From Streptomyces cadmiisoli (GTDB lineage Bacteria; Actinomycetota; Actinomycetes; Streptomycetales; Streptomycetaceae): a stretch of 64,000 nt of DNA. Every line of letters begins with the position of its first letter. The stretch's first letter is position 1. Under the pieces are notes generated by a model that was not told the DNA's origin, searched no databases, and was given only the letters and a program-made list of their open reading frames with translations. This document shows, piece after piece, positions 16,820-25,749 of this stretch. Position numbers and translations under genes: made by a program. The stretch spans positions 2,232,001 through 2,296,000 of the forward strand of contig NZ_CP030073.1 in the NCBI RefSeq assembly GCF_003261055.1, in the 5' to 3' direction.

Positions 16820-16952
16820 GGTGCTCCACTGACGTGTGCTCGGGTGGTCCGGGAGCCAAGAGCTCCCCGCCCCATCGTGCTCCTTCGACGGCCGATCGGG
16901 AATCCGGCATACCACTCTGACTGTCATCACGATCCGCGATAAGCTGGCACGC

Positions 16953-17816
16953 GTGTACGACCCCTCGCACCTGCGGACGTTTCTGGCGGTGGCCCAGACG
17001 CTGAGTTTCACGCAGGCGGCGCGGCGGCTCGGACTGCGGCAGTCGACCGTCAGCCAGCACGTGCGCCGGCTGGAGGACGCGGCCGGCAGGCAGTTGTTCA
17101 GCCGGGACACCCATTCGGTGGAGCTGACGGAGGACGGCGAGGCGATGCTGGGCTTCGCGCGCCGGATCCTGGAGGTGCACGAGCAGGCCACCGCGTTCTT
17201 CACCGGGACCAGGCTGCGCGGCCGGCTGCGCTTCGGCGCCTCGGAGGACTTCGTCCTGACCCGGCTGCCGGAGATCCTGGAGGCCTTCCGGCACGACCAT
17301 CCCGAGGTCGATCTGGAGCTCACGGTCGAACTGTCGGGAACGCTGCACGAGCAGCTGGCCGGCGGCAAGCTGGACCTGGTGCTGGCCAAGCGGCGGTCCG
17401 AGGATCCGCGCGGGGAACTGGTCTGGCACGACCGGCTGGTCTGGATCGGCTCGGAACGCCTCCGCATGGACACCGAGCGCCCCGTCCCGCTGATCGTCTA
17501 CCCGCCGCCCGGCATCACCCGGGCCCGGGCCCTGCGGGCCCTGGAGCGGCAGGGGCGCGAATGGCGCATCGCCTGCACCAGCGCCAGCCTCAACGGGCTG
17601 ATCGCGGCCGCCCGCGCGGGCCTCGGCGTGATGGCGCACTCCCGGGGCTTCGTCCCGCCGGGCCTGGTCCGGATGCCCGACCGGTTCGGTCTGCCCGAGC
17701 TCGGCCAGGTCGACTTCGTCCTCCTCCACGGCCGTCGCCGGCCCTCGGCCCAGGGGCCGGCCGACGCCCTGGCCGCGGCGATCCTGGCGGCCGGCGACCG
17801 ACTGCACCGGCGCTGA
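16953..17816 (+). CDS. LysR-family transcriptional regulator
   Basis: A 287-residue protein with the LysR helix-turn-helix (LRTFLAVAQTLSFTQAARRL-type start, then STVSQHVRRLEDAAGRQLFSR) and a periplasmic-binding-like effector domain from about residue 90. The GTG at 16953 begins right at the conserved YDPSHLRTF; the Shine-Dalgarno box is weak. The 133-bp gap to the divergent SBF-like transporter would hold both promoters and the LysR site. It most likely controls that transporter, and its effector may be the transported anion, but this is inferred from position. Confidence 0.88.
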   Translation: MYDPSHLRTFLAVAQTLSFTQAARRLGLRQSTVSQHVRRLEDAAGRQLFSRDTHSVELTEDGEAMLGFARRILEVHEQATAFFTGTRLRGRLRFGASEDFVLTRLPEILEAFRHDHPEVDLELTVELSGTLHEQLAGGKLDLVLAKRRSEDPRGELVWHDRLVWIGSERLRMDTERPVPLIVYPPPGITRARALRALERQGREWRIACTSASLNGLIAAARAGLGVMAHSRGFVPPGLVRMPDRFGLPELGQVDFVLLHGRRRPSAQGPADALAAAILAAGDRLHRR

Positions 17817-17858
17817 CGACCCCGTACGGGCCGCCGTCCGGGGCCGCGGGCGGGTCGT

Positions 17859-17912
17859 ACAGATTCCGTGGAGATTACGGCACCGAAACTTACTCCTCCG
17901 TCAGGAATCTGT
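17859..17912. promoter_or_regulatory. widely spaced inverted repeat upstream of the acyl-CoA synthetase gene
   Basis: ACAGATTCC at 17859-17867 is the perfect reverse complement of GGAATCTGT at 17904-17912, separated by 36 nt that are less GC-rich than their surroundings. The 17817-18071 gap has no other feature. It could be a looped operator pair or a leader hairpin. The second arm lies 160 nt from the start codon. Confidence 0.35.
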
Positions 17913-18071
17913 CCGACCCTTCCCCATGTGCGATATTTCTCCCCCGCTGACCAGGGCGTACGTGAGCACCGTTCGGGTTTCGCACCCCTCCCGTCACGAT
18001 GGCGCGTGGGGTAGCTTTCACGGCCTGTGCGGAGCGTCACAGGGAGGCGTCACAGAGAGCGGGGAGTGGGT

Positions 18072-19898
18072 TTGCGCGAGTTCACCAGTCCTCCGTTGGC
18101 GTTGCCACCCCAGGTGGGCGGACTGGCCGACGCCGTCTTCGAGCACGCCCGGCAGGATCCGCTGCGCATCGCGCTCGGCCGCAAGGACGACTCCGGCCGG
18201 TGGCGGGACGTCACCGCCGCCGAGTTCCGCGACGAGGTCCTCGCCCTCGCCAAGGGGCTGCTCGCCCACGGCATACGGTTCGGCGACCGGGTCGCCGTCA
18301 TGTCCCGCACCCGCTACGAGTGGACCCTGTTCGACTTCGCCCTGTGGAGCATCGGCGCGCAGGTGGTGCCGGTGTACCCGACCTCCTCCGCCGAACAGTG
18401 CTTCTGGATGCTGTACGACGCGGAGGTGACGGCCGCGATCGTCGAGCACGAGGACCACGCGATGACGATCGCCACCGTCATCGACCGGCTGCCGCGGCTG
18501 CGCCGGCTCTGGCAGCTCGACGCGGGCGCGGTCCGCGAGCTGTACGACGCCGGCGCCCACCTCGACGACGAGGTGGTGCACCGGCACCGCAAGGCCGTCA
18601 CCCCCGACTCGGTCGCGACGGTCATCTACACGTCGGGCACCACGGGCCGCCCGAAGGGCTGTGTCATCTCGCACGGCAACTTCATGTACGAGGCGGACAC
18701 CGTCAAGGAGCGCTGGGAGCCGGTCTTCCACTCCAGGAAGGGCGACGAGGCGGCGACCCTGCTCTTCCTGCCGCTCGCCCATGTGTTCGGCCGCATGGTG
18801 GAGGTCGCGGCGATCCGCGGCGGCGTCCGCTTCGGCCACCAGCCGCAGCTCAACGCCGCCGCCCTGCTGCCCGACCTCGCCGCCTTCAAGCCGACGTTCA
18901 TCCTCGCGGTGCCGTACATCTTCGAGAAGGTCTTCAACGCCGCCCGGCGCAAGGCCGAGCGGGAGGGCAGGGCCGGACCGTTCGAGAAGGCCGTCGACGT
19001 CGCGGTGCGCTACGCGGACGCGGTGGAGAACAGGGCCTGGGGGATCGGGCCGGGCCCGTCGGCGGGTCTGCGCATGCAGCACCAGCTTTTCGACAAGCTC
19101 GTCTACTCCAAGGTCCGCGAGGCGATGGGCGGCCGGGTGCGGCACGCGATGTCCGGCGGCTCCGCGATGGACCGGCGGCTCGGCCTGTTCTTCGCGGGCG
19201 CGGGCGTGCAGATCTACGAGGGGTACGGCCTGACCGAGTCCAGCGCGGCGGCGACCGCCAACCCTCCCGAGCGCACCCGCTACGGCTCGGTCGGGCAGCC
19301 CGTCCCGGGCGTCACGGTGCACATCGCGGACGACAACGAGATCTGGCTGCGCGGCCCCGGTGTCTTCCAGGGCTACCTCAACAACCCGAAGGCCACCGAC
19401 GAGACCCTGCACGACGGCTGGCTGGCCACCGGTGACCTGGGCTCCCTCGACGAGGACGGCTTCCTGACCATCACCGGCCGCAAGAAGGAGATCCTGGTGA
19501 CCTCCGGCGGCAAGAGCGTGTCCCCGGGGCTGCTGGAGGAACGCGTCCGCGATCACCCGCTGGTCGCCCAGTGCATCGTCGTCGGCAACGACCGCCCCTT
19601 CGTCGCCGCCCTGGTCACCCTCGACCAGGAGGCCGTCGACCACTGGCTCCAGATGCGCAACAAACCGCGGATGACACCGGCCGAGCTGGTGCGCGACGAG
19701 GATCTGGAGACGGAGGTGCGGCGCGCGGTGGTCGCCGCGAACACCCTCGTCTCGCAGGCCGAGTCGATCCGCACGTTCCGCATCCTGGCCCAGCCGTTCA
19801 CCGAGGAGCACGGGCTGCTCACCCCGTCGCTGAAGCTGAAGCGCAAAGCGATCGAGAACGCCTACGCGAACGAGGTCGAGGCCCTCTACCAGACGTGA
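18072..19898 (+). CDS. long-chain acyl-CoA synthetase (AMP-binding, FadD15-like)
   Basis: A 608-residue adenylate-forming enzyme. The phosphate loop YTSGTTGRPKG lies at 186-196, followed by GYGLTESSA, the TGD motif in DGWLATGDLGSLDEDGF, and the hinge ITGRKKEILVTSGGKSVSP. It activates fatty acids to acyl-AMP and then acyl-CoA at the inner membrane. The TTG at 18072 gives the family-typical start (M)REFTSPPLALPPQ with GGGGAG 5 nt upstream; GTG at 18066 is an alternative. Length is normal and all core motifs are intact. It appears monocistronic. Confidence 0.9.
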   Translation: MREFTSPPLALPPQVGGLADAVFEHARQDPLRIALGRKDDSGRWRDVTAAEFRDEVLALAKGLLAHGIRFGDRVAVMSRTRYEWTLFDFALWSIGAQVVPVYPTSSAEQCFWMLYDAEVTAAIVEHEDHAMTIATVIDRLPRLRRLWQLDAGAVRELYDAGAHLDDEVVHRHRKAVTPDSVATVIYTSGTTGRPKGCVISHGNFMYEADTVKERWEPVFHSRKGDEAATLLFLPLAHVFGRMVEVAAIRGGVRFGHQPQLNAAALLPDLAAFKPTFILAVPYIFEKVFNAARRKAEREGRAGPFEKAVDVAVRYADAVENRAWGIGPGPSAGLRMQHQLFDKLVYSKVREAMGGRVRHAMSGGSAMDRRLGLFFAGAGVQIYEGYGLTESSAAATANPPERTRYGSVGQPVPGVTVHIADDNEIWLRGPGVFQGYLNNPKATDETLHDGWLATGDLGSLDEDGFLTITGRKKEILVTSGGKSVSPGLLEERVRDHPLVAQCIVVGNDRPFVAALVTLDQEAVDHWLQMRNKPRMTPAELVRDEDLETEVRRAVVAANTLVSQAESIRTFRILAQPFTEEHGLLTPSLKLKRKAIENAYANEVEALYQT

Positions 19899-19962
19899 GC
19901 GGACGCCGGTGAGCCGAGCGGCGCACGGCGGAAATCCGGACGGATTCTCCGGTCAGGAATGC

Positions 19963-19977
19963 ATCACGGCCCGTGAT
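19963..19977. promoter_or_regulatory. 15-bp palindrome upstream of the aldo/keto reductase
   Basis: ATCACGG-C-CCGTGAT, perfect 7-bp arms around one base, 50 nt before the GTG start and directly upstream of a TTGACC hexamer at 19979-19984. A candidate operator overlapping a -35 region; the regulator is unknown. Confidence 0.4.
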
Positions 19978-20026
19978 CGTTGACCATGGGAGTATCACCT
20001 GACGACAACCGAAGGATCAAGAGCTC

Positions 20027-20863
20027 GTGAGCAGCAAGGTCCCCCCGATCATCCTGAACAACGGCGTCGAGATGCCCCAGCTCGGTTTCGGCGTCTGGCA
20101 GGTGCCGGACGACGAGGCGGAGCACGCGGTCGCCACGGCGCTGGAGGCCGGGTACCGCAGCATCGACACAGCGGCGATCTACGGCAACGAAGAGGGCACC
20201 GGCAAGGCGGTCCGGGCCTCCGGTCTGCCCCGCGAGGAAGTCTTCGTCACCACCAAGCTCTGGAACGGCGACCAGGGATACGACGCCACGCTGCGTGCCT
20301 TCGACGTCTCCCTCGGCAAGCTCGGCCTGGACTACGTGGATCTGTACCTGATCCACTGGCCGATGCCGTCCAAGGGCAAGTTCGTCGACACGTACAAGGC
20401 CTTCGAGAGCCTCCTCGCCGACGGCCGGGTGCGCGCCATCGGTGTCTCCAACTTCCTTCCGGAGCACCTGGAGCGGCTGATCGACGAGACGTCGGTCATC
20501 CCGGCCGTCAACCAGATCGAACTGCACCCGCACCTCCAGCAGCACGCCGTGCGCGAGTTCCACGCCGAGCAGGGCATCGCCACCGAGGCCTGGTCGCCGC
20601 TCGGCTCGGGCCGCGGTCTGCTGGAGGTCCCCGCGATCGTGGCGATCGCCCAGAAGCACAACCGCACCCCCGCCCAGGTGGTGCTGCGCTGGCACCTGCA
20701 GCTAGGCAACGTCGTGATCCCGAAGTCCGTGACGCCGTCCCGGATCAAGGAGAACATCGACGTCTTCGACTTCACCCTGGACACCGAGGACCTCGCGGCG
20801 ATCAGCGCGCTCAACGAGGACCGCCGGCTGGGCCCGGACCCGGCCGCGTTCGAGGTGGACTGA
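20027..20863 (+). CDS. aldo/keto reductase
   Basis: A 278-residue TIM-barrel oxidoreductase of the 2,5-diketo-gluconate reductase type. The catalytic tetrad reads Asp47, Tyr52, Lys77 and His110, with the family motifs GYRSIDTAAIYGNE, VGVSN-type (AIGVSNFLPEHL) and the NADPH-binding IPKSVTPSRIKEN. It reduces carbonyls with NADPH in the cytosol; the substrate cannot be told. GTG start at 20027 with GAAGGA 10 nt upstream. It stands alone, with a palindrome upstream and a strong terminator 18 bp downstream. Confidence 0.92.
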   Translation: MSSKVPPIILNNGVEMPQLGFGVWQVPDDEAEHAVATALEAGYRSIDTAAIYGNEEGTGKAVRASGLPREEVFVTTKLWNGDQGYDATLRAFDVSLGKLGLDYVDLYLIHWPMPSKGKFVDTYKAFESLLADGRVRAIGVSNFLPEHLERLIDETSVIPAVNQIELHPHLQQHAVREFHAEQGIATEAWSPLGSGRGLLEVPAIVAIAQKHNRTPAQVVLRWHLQLGNVVIPKSVTPSRIKENIDVFDFTLDTEDLAAISALNEDRRLGPDPAAFEVD

Positions 20864-20880
20864 CCCGGCGTCGTACACGG

Positions 20881-20914
20881 AAGCGCCCCGGAACCGCGCG
20901 GTTCCGGGGCGCTT
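20881..20914. terminator. strong bidirectional terminator
   Basis: A perfect 34-bp palindrome: a 15-bp arm AAGCGCCCCGGAACC, GCGC at the centre, and the matching arm at 20900-20914, ending in TTTCG. It lies between the convergent aldo/keto reductase and methyltransferase genes and can serve both. Confidence 0.9.
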
Positions 20915-20977
20915 TCGCATGGTCGGCCGCGTCACCGGCGCACGCCGAAGCCCGCCGGCGGACGCAGCGGTGAACCC

Positions 20978-21955
20978 CTACGGCGTCCTGGTCGCGGTGT
21001 GCACCGTGTGCGCGGCCAGGACGAAGACGTCCGGTCTCCGGTGGACGCTCGCGGCGTCGTCGGGGTCGAGCAGCCGGTCCAGGGCGGCGCGGTCGTCGGC
21101 GTCGAGGCGGTCGCCGAAGCCGTCGCGCAGCCGGGACAGGGTGTCGGCGACGTGGTCGCGGGCCCGGTCGGTGGCCGGCGCCGGCAGGTCCAGCAGGAAG
21201 CTGCGCGTGCCGGTCGGCTTCAGGCCCGCGGCGGTCATGAGCGCGGGCCAGTCCTCCGTCTCCGCGACGGAACCGGGCAGGGAGGAGCGCATCTGCGCGA
21301 ACCACTCCGCCTCCAGCGCGTCCAGCCGGGTCTGAAGTCCGGGGCGGCCCACCCCGATGTCCCGCGGCAGGAACCGCGTGGGCAGCCCGCCCTCCATCAG
21401 GGCGAGGGTGCCGCCGGGCGCCAGGTGCTCGGCGAAGACGGCGAGCGCGCCGCGCTGGTCACCGAGGTGGTGCAGGCTCCGGCCGGCCCACAGCAGGTCG
21501 GCGGGATAGTCCAGATCGGCGAGCGCCCCGGGCAGCTCGCCGTGCAGCGTGGCGAAGCGGTCGGCGACGCCCAGCCGGCCGGCCCGCGCCCGGGCCCGCT
21601 CCAGCAGCGGCCCGGCGCTGTCGACCGCGAGGACCCGGGCGCCCGGGAAGGTCTCGGCGAACAGACCCGCGATCACACCCGGGCCGCTGCCCGCGTCCAC
21701 GATCAGTCCCGGCTCGGTCTGCCGCTGGGCGAGCCAGGCCAGGGCGCGCTCGTACAGCGGGGCGAACAGCTCCGCCTGTGCCTCCAGCTGCGGGCCCATC
21801 TCGGCCCAGTCGACATCGGCGGTGTCGTGGTGGCCGTGGCCTTCGCCGTGCCGGTGATGGCCTCCGCCGTGCGAGTGCCGGTCATCGCCCCCGCCGTGCT
21901 GGTGGTGGCCGTGGTCGTCGCCGTGCGGGTGCCGGTCGTCGTGGTCGTGCGCCAT
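20978..21955 (-). CDS. SAM-dependent methyltransferase with histidine-rich N-terminal tail
   Basis: A 325-residue protein. Residues 3-43 contain 16 histidines interleaved with Asp and Gly (MAHDHDDRHPHGDDHGHH at the start), a metal-binding style tail seen in Ni/Zn/Co chaperones and transporters. From about residue 60 a class I methyltransferase fold follows: LIVDAGSGPGVIAGLFAE (motif I), VLAVDSAGPLLERA (motif II), ADLLWAGRSLHHL and PGGTLALMEGG. A metal-dependent or metal-responsive methyltransferase is inferred. ATG start at 21955. No Zur-, Nur- or similar metal box is visible in the 175 bp upstream. Confidence 0.85.
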   Translation of the reverse strand: MAHDHDDRHPHGDDHGHHQHGGGDDRHSHGGGHHRHGEGHGHHDTADVDWAEMGPQLEAQAELFAPLYERALAWLAQRQTEPGLIVDAGSGPGVIAGLFAETFPGARVLAVDSAGPLLERARARAGRLGVADRFATLHGELPGALADLDYPADLLWAGRSLHHLGDQRGALAVFAEHLAPGGTLALMEGGLPTRFLPRDIGVGRPGLQTRLDALEAEWFAQMRSSLPGSVAETEDWPALMTAAGLKPTGTRSFLLDLPAPATDRARDHVADTLSRLRDGFGDRLDADDRAALDRLLDPDDAASVHRRPDVFVLAAHTVHTATRTP

Positions 21956-22130
21956 GGTGGTCAGCCTCTCTCCGGATGCGGTCAGGGTGCGACGACGTAC
22001 CCCGACGGGGCAAGTGACCTTGCCGGTACCGCAAAAGGGTCGGCGGCTGACGTGCGGCGGAGTGAGGCCCCCCGCGGCACAGCGTCACGCTCCGGCGCCC
22101 GGTCGCCGCGGCGGGCGTCGGCGCGGGCCC

Positions 22131-22880
22131 TCAGCCGAGGGGCGGTTTGCGGAACGCCCGGAGCGTGAACCACGGGTCGGGGCGCGAGCGGTCCTGGTCG
22201 GGGAGGCGCGCCAGCCGGGTGGCGAAGCACTCGGCGAGGGGCTCACCCGGCGGCAGCGTGACGAACCAGCCGCGCCGCAGGTCGGCGACCGTGCGGAGCG
22301 GACTGCGGCCCTGGCCGCGACCGGCGAACCGGGCCCGGCCGGCCGGGATCAGACCGTGCTCGACGGCACTGGCCTCGACCACCGACGCCTCGTCCCGGGC
22401 GGGGCGGCGGGGCCGGGAGGCGAGCACGGCATCGATGTCACTCCCCACGTTGTGCGAGGCCGCCTTGTCGACCGTGGTGATCCACACCCCGCCGGGCCGC
22501 AGCACCCGCGCGCACTGCGCGACGACCGTCCCGACGTCCGCGGATCCGGGCAGCAGGTGCAGCAGCCACACGCTGCTGACGGCGTCGAACTCGCAGTCCC
22601 GGAACGGCAGCCGGCGGCTGTCGGCGAGGACGACGGCGCCGGGCAGCCGGGCGGCGGCGTGCCGCGCCATCGCGTGCGTGAGGTCGACGCCCGTCACCCG
22701 CATCGCGGGCCGGCCCGCGGCGAGGCGCCGGGTGACGATGCCGGTGCCGCAGGCCACGTCGAGCAGGCTGCGCGCGGTCGGCGGCACCAGACCGAGCACG
22801 GCGTCCGCCGCGGCCGCGGCACGGGGCTCCCCGCCGCGGGAGGCGTCGTAGCGTTCGGCCTCCTCGCTGTAGTCCAGCAC
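22131..22880 (-). CDS. class I SAM-dependent methyltransferase
   Basis: A 249-residue protein with motif I LLDVACGTGIVTRRLA, motif II VTGVDLTHAMARHA, an acidic LPFRDCEFDAVSSVWLLHLL loop and PGGVWITTVDK, as in UbiE/Methyltransf_11 proteins. The substrate is unknown. The GTG at 22880 begins at conserved DYSEEAERYDASRGG, 7 nt after the stop of the pterin dehydratase gene, so the two are probably co-transcribed. Upstream in-frame residues overlap that gene and look non-conserved. Confidence 0.82.
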   Translation of the reverse strand: MLDYSEEAERYDASRGGEPRAAAAADAVLGLVPPTARSLLDVACGTGIVTRRLAAGRPAMRVTGVDLTHAMARHAAARLPGAVVLADSRRLPFRDCEFDAVSSVWLLHLLPGSADVGTVVAQCARVLRPGGVWITTVDKAASHNVGSDIDAVLASRPRRPARDEASVVEASAVEHGLIPAGRARFAGRGQGRSPLRTVADLRRGWFVTLPPGEPLAECFATRLARLPDQDRSRPDPWFTLRAFRKPPLG

Positions 22881-22887
22881 CGCGGGC

Positions 22888-23193
22888 TCAACTCGCGCCG
22901 TGGGACGGGGCCAGCTCCGCCACACGCCGGGCCAGCTCGAAGTCCAGCTCGGTCAGCCTGCCGCCCACGCTGTGCGTGTTCACCGAGAGGGACACGCTGT
23001 GGTAGCCGAGGGTGAGGTCGGAGTGGTGGTCCAGTTCCTCCTGGACCTGGGCCACGTGCACCACCATGGCCGTCGCGGCGAAGTGCGAGCCGAGCCGGTA
23101 GGAGCGGGTGAGGCGGTCCGCGTCGACCGACCAGCCCGGCAGCTCGGCGAGACGGTCCTCGATCTGCTTCTGCGACAGCGGTTCGACGGGCAT
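22888..23193 (-). CDS. 4a-hydroxytetrahydrobiopterin dehydratase (PCD/DCoH family)
   Basis: A 101-residue protein with the PCD signature EELDHHSDLTLGYHSVSLS and the C-terminal THSVGGRLTELDFELARRVAEL. The adjacent histidines of HHS and the later His are the pterin-binding/catalytic residues. It dehydrates carbinolamine pterin formed by aromatic amino acid hydroxylases; no hydroxylase is present in the window. Length is as in bacterial PhhB. ATG start at 23193. The next gene starts 7 nt after its stop. Confidence 0.88.
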   Translation of the reverse strand: MPVEPLSQKQIEDRLAELPGWSVDADRLTRSYRLGSHFAATAMVVHVAQVQEELDHHSDLTLGYHSVSLSVNTHSVGGRLTELDFELARRVAELAPSHGAS

Positions 23194-23275
23194 GGGGCCG
23201 CTCCCTTCCCCTCAGGGTCGCGTGCGGGGTCGCGTACCCGTTCAGCGTGCCACAGGCGGGCCGCCGCGGAGCTGG

Positions 23276-24370
23276 TCAGACGGGGTCGCCGGGGTCGGAG
23301 GGGGCGCATTCGGCGGCCAGGTCGTCCGCGAGGGCCGCGATCCGGTCCCGTTTCTCCACCTGCGCGACCCACTCGTGCGGCAGGGCGACGTCCCCGTACC
23401 GGGCGCCGAGGATGTTCCCGCAGAGGGATCCGGTCGAGTCGCTGTCCCCGGAGTGGTTGACGGACAGCAGCAGCGCGTCCGCCACCCGGAGCCGGGCCAG
23501 GGCGCAGTACACGCCGATGGCGAGGGCCTCCTCGGCGACCCAGCCCGCGCCGAGCTTCTCGACCTTCTCGGCGGTCGGGTCGCCCTGTGCGGCCAGGTCG
23601 AGGGCGGCCTCCAGGGCGGCCGTGGTCTCCTCGTGGCCGGGGTGGCGCCCCAGCAGGCGCAGCGCGCGCAGCACCGCGCCCTCGACGGAATCGCCCGACA
23701 GCAGGTGCGCGACGATCGCGGCGAGCGCGCCGGCCGCGTAGTACCCGGTCGGGTGGCCGTGGGTGATCTGGGCGCAGCGCGCGGCGAGCCCGAAGGCCGA
23801 CTCCGCCGATGCGCCCGTGAGTCCGAAGGGGGCCGACCGCATGACGGTGCCGCAGCCCTTGGAGCCGGAGTTGACCGGGCCGGGCGGGCCCAGCTCGGCC
23901 GACGGCAGCGGTACGTGGTCCTCGGCGAGACCGCTCAGACAGGCGTTCCCTGGGGCACGGCGGGCGTAGAGCCAGTGCTCGGTGACCAGGCCGCCGGTGG
24001 GTCCGGTGTGCGCCGGGCCCGGTCCGTGCTCCTGCTGGGTGCGCAGCCAGTCGCGGTAGGCGTCCCGCACCAGCCGGGGCGCGGCCTCGCCGAGGCCGTC
24101 GAGCCCGTCACGGCGGTGGGCGCGCACGAGACCCTCCACGGTGAACAGGGTCATCTGGGTGTCGTCGCTGACGCGTCCCACGACGTTCTGCCCGTCGGCC
24201 ACCAGCCCGGTCGCACCGAGCGGCCCGTGGTCCCGGCGAATCCGGTACAGGGAGGAGAACTCCACCGGGTAGCCGAGGGCGTCGCCCAGGGCACCGCCGA
24301 GGATGCAGCCGCGCACCCGCGAGCGGTACACCGCCCCGGCCGCCAGGGACGACTTCCACGGCTCGTTCAT
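23276..24370 (-). CDS. ADP-ribosylglycohydrolase family protein (DraG-like)
   Basis: A 364-residue protein with the hallmark metal-site motifs: GCILGGALGDALGYPVEF near the N-terminus, SDDTQMTLFTVEGL (Asp-Asp-Thr), GSKGCGTVMRSAP and the C-terminal NHSGDSDSTGSLCGN. Such enzymes remove ADP-ribose from proteins or other acceptors using two divalent metals. The ATG at 24370 has GAGGAG 7 nt upstream. The start codon is only 28 bp from that of the divergent XRE regulator, so the pair is probably co-regulated. The target of de-ADP-ribosylation is unknown. Confidence 0.9.
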   Translation of the reverse strand: MNEPWKSSLAAGAVYRSRVRGCILGGALGDALGYPVEFSSLYRIRRDHGPLGATGLVADGQNVVGRVSDDTQMTLFTVEGLVRAHRRDGLDGLGEAAPRLVRDAYRDWLRTQQEHGPGPAHTGPTGGLVTEHWLYARRAPGNACLSGLAEDHVPLPSAELGPPGPVNSGSKGCGTVMRSAPFGLTGASAESAFGLAARCAQITHGHPTGYYAAGALAAIVAHLLSGDSVEGAVLRALRLLGRHPGHEETTAALEAALDLAAQGDPTAEKVEKLGAGWVAEEALAIGVYCALARLRVADALLLSVNHSGDSDSTGSLCGNILGARYGDVALPHEWVAQVEKRDRIAALADDLAAECAPSDPGDPV

Positions 24371-24398
24371 ACACAACTCCTCGACTACGGTCGTCAGC

Positions 24399-25229
24399 AT
24401 GACCATTGTCCCGTCCGCCCGCTCCGGGCCCGCCGCCGCCCCCGGCGAGCAGAACGTCGGTCGGCTGCTGCGGGCCTGGCGGGAGCGCCGGCGGGTCAGC
24501 CAGCTGGAACTGGCGCTGCGGGCCGGCTCCTCCGCCCGGCACATCAGCTTCGTCGAGACGGGTCGTTCGCGGCCCAGCGAGGAGATGGTGCTGCGGCTGG
24601 CCGAGCACCTGGACGTGCCGGTCCGGGAACGCAACGCCCTGCTGCTGGCGGCCGGTTACGCCCCGCGCTACCCGGAGACGCCGCTCGACGACCCGGCGCT
24701 GGCGGCGGTGCGCGAGGGCGTGGAGCGGCTGATCCAGGGCTACGAACCGTATCCGGCGCTGGTGGTGGACGCGACGTACGACGTGGTGGCCGCGAACCGG
24801 GGGGTCGCGATGCTGCTGGAGGGTGTCCCGGAGTCCTTGCTGAGCCGGCCGCCGAACGCGATGCGGCTGACGCTGCACCCCGACGGCCTGGCCCCGCGCA
24901 TCCGCAACTTCCGTGCCTGGCGCGGCCATCTGCTCGACCAGATGGAGCGGCAGATCGCGCTGCACCGCTCGACGCGGCTGAGGGCGCTGTACGAGGAGGT
25001 GGCCGCGTATCCGGTGCCCGAGTCGGCCGCGGACAGCGAACCCGCCGAGCCGTTCGTGCACTTCGCGCTGCCGATGCGGATCGAGCACGCCGGGCGGACG
25101 CTGTCCTTCGTCTCGTCGATCTCCACGTTCAACACACCCATGGACGTGACCGTCGCCGAGCTGGCCATCGAGACGCTGCTCCCGGCCGACCCCGCGACGG
25201 TCAAGTACCTTCACTCACTGCTGTCCTGA
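24399..25229 (+). CDS. XRE-family regulator with MmyB-like ligand-binding domain
   Basis: A 276-residue protein. An N-terminal Cro/C1 helix-turn-helix (RVSQLELALRAGSSARHISFVETGRSRPSEEMV) is followed by a PAS-like domain with PALVVDATYDVVAANRGVAMLLEG and a C-terminal TFNTPMDVTVAELAIETLLPADP. This layout is that of MmyB-type regulators, in which the second domain can bind fatty acid-like ligands. ATG start at 24399; both promoters must fit in or around the 28-bp gap to the ADP-ribosylglycohydrolase. The last 19 bp overlap the convergent membrane-protein gene. Confidence 0.88.
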   Translation: MTIVPSARSGPAAAPGEQNVGRLLRAWRERRRVSQLELALRAGSSARHISFVETGRSRPSEEMVLRLAEHLDVPVRERNALLLAAGYAPRYPETPLDDPALAAVREGVERLIQGYEPYPALVVDATYDVVAANRGVAMLLEGVPESLLSRPPNAMRLTLHPDGLAPRIRNFRAWRGHLLDQMERQIALHRSTRLRALYEEVAAYPVPESAADSEPAEPFVHFALPMRIEHAGRTLSFVSSISTFNTPMDVTVAELAIETLLPADPATVKYLHSLLS

Positions 25230-25636
25230 CGAGCCTTCAGCGCCACGTGCTGGAGCAGTGCGAAACCGGCCACCGTGAGGGCCTGGAGCACCCCCCACAC
25301 GGCGCCCGCCGTGCTCGGCGTGAGCCACAGGGCCAGGGCGACGAAACTGAGCACCGCCCAGGCGAGGTTGGTCTCGATCACCGCTCGCACGGGCAGCGCG
25401 GGCGGGTGCCTGCGGGCGGCGAGCAGCCCGACGGCGGCCGCGTAGGCGGCGAGGACCGCGCCGAGGACGAGCAGCAGCCCGGAGCCGACGCCGAGCAGCC
25501 GGCCGAGCGGCCCGGAGGCGGCGAGGTAGGCGAGGCCGTTCACGCCGGTCACCGCCGCGTCCAGGGCCAGGAAGCGGCGCAGCATGGTCTGCGGCTCGGT
25601 GGTGCGGGCGAGGGCGGCGAGCTGGGATGCGGACAT
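25211..25636 (-). CDS. small four-helix membrane protein, unknown function
   Basis: A 141-residue protein with four predicted helices (for example LLLVLGAVLAAYAAAVGLLA and ALTVAGFALLQHVAL) and an N-terminal LRRFLALDAAVTGVNGLAYL segment found in many actinobacterial small integral membrane proteins. No catalytic or transport motif is seen. ATG at 25636. The gene ends inside the 3' end of the convergent XRE gene. A strong palindrome sits 113 bp upstream of its start, between it and the next divergent regulator. Confidence 0.7.
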   Translation of the reverse strand: MSASQLAALARTTEPQTMLRRFLALDAAVTGVNGLAYLAASGPLGRLLGVGSGLLLVLGAVLAAYAAAVGLLAARRHPPALPVRAVIETNLAWAVLSFVALALWLTPSTAGAVWGVLQALTVAGFALLQHVALKARQDSSE

Positions 25637-25749
25637 GGCGGATCAGCCTCCGTCGAGGTCGGGGTGGAACCGGGGGCCGGTGTCCGGGCCGGAGTGCGCC
25701 GGCCCGGACCCCGGTACGACCACGATGGCGCGTACCGGCGAACCGGTCG

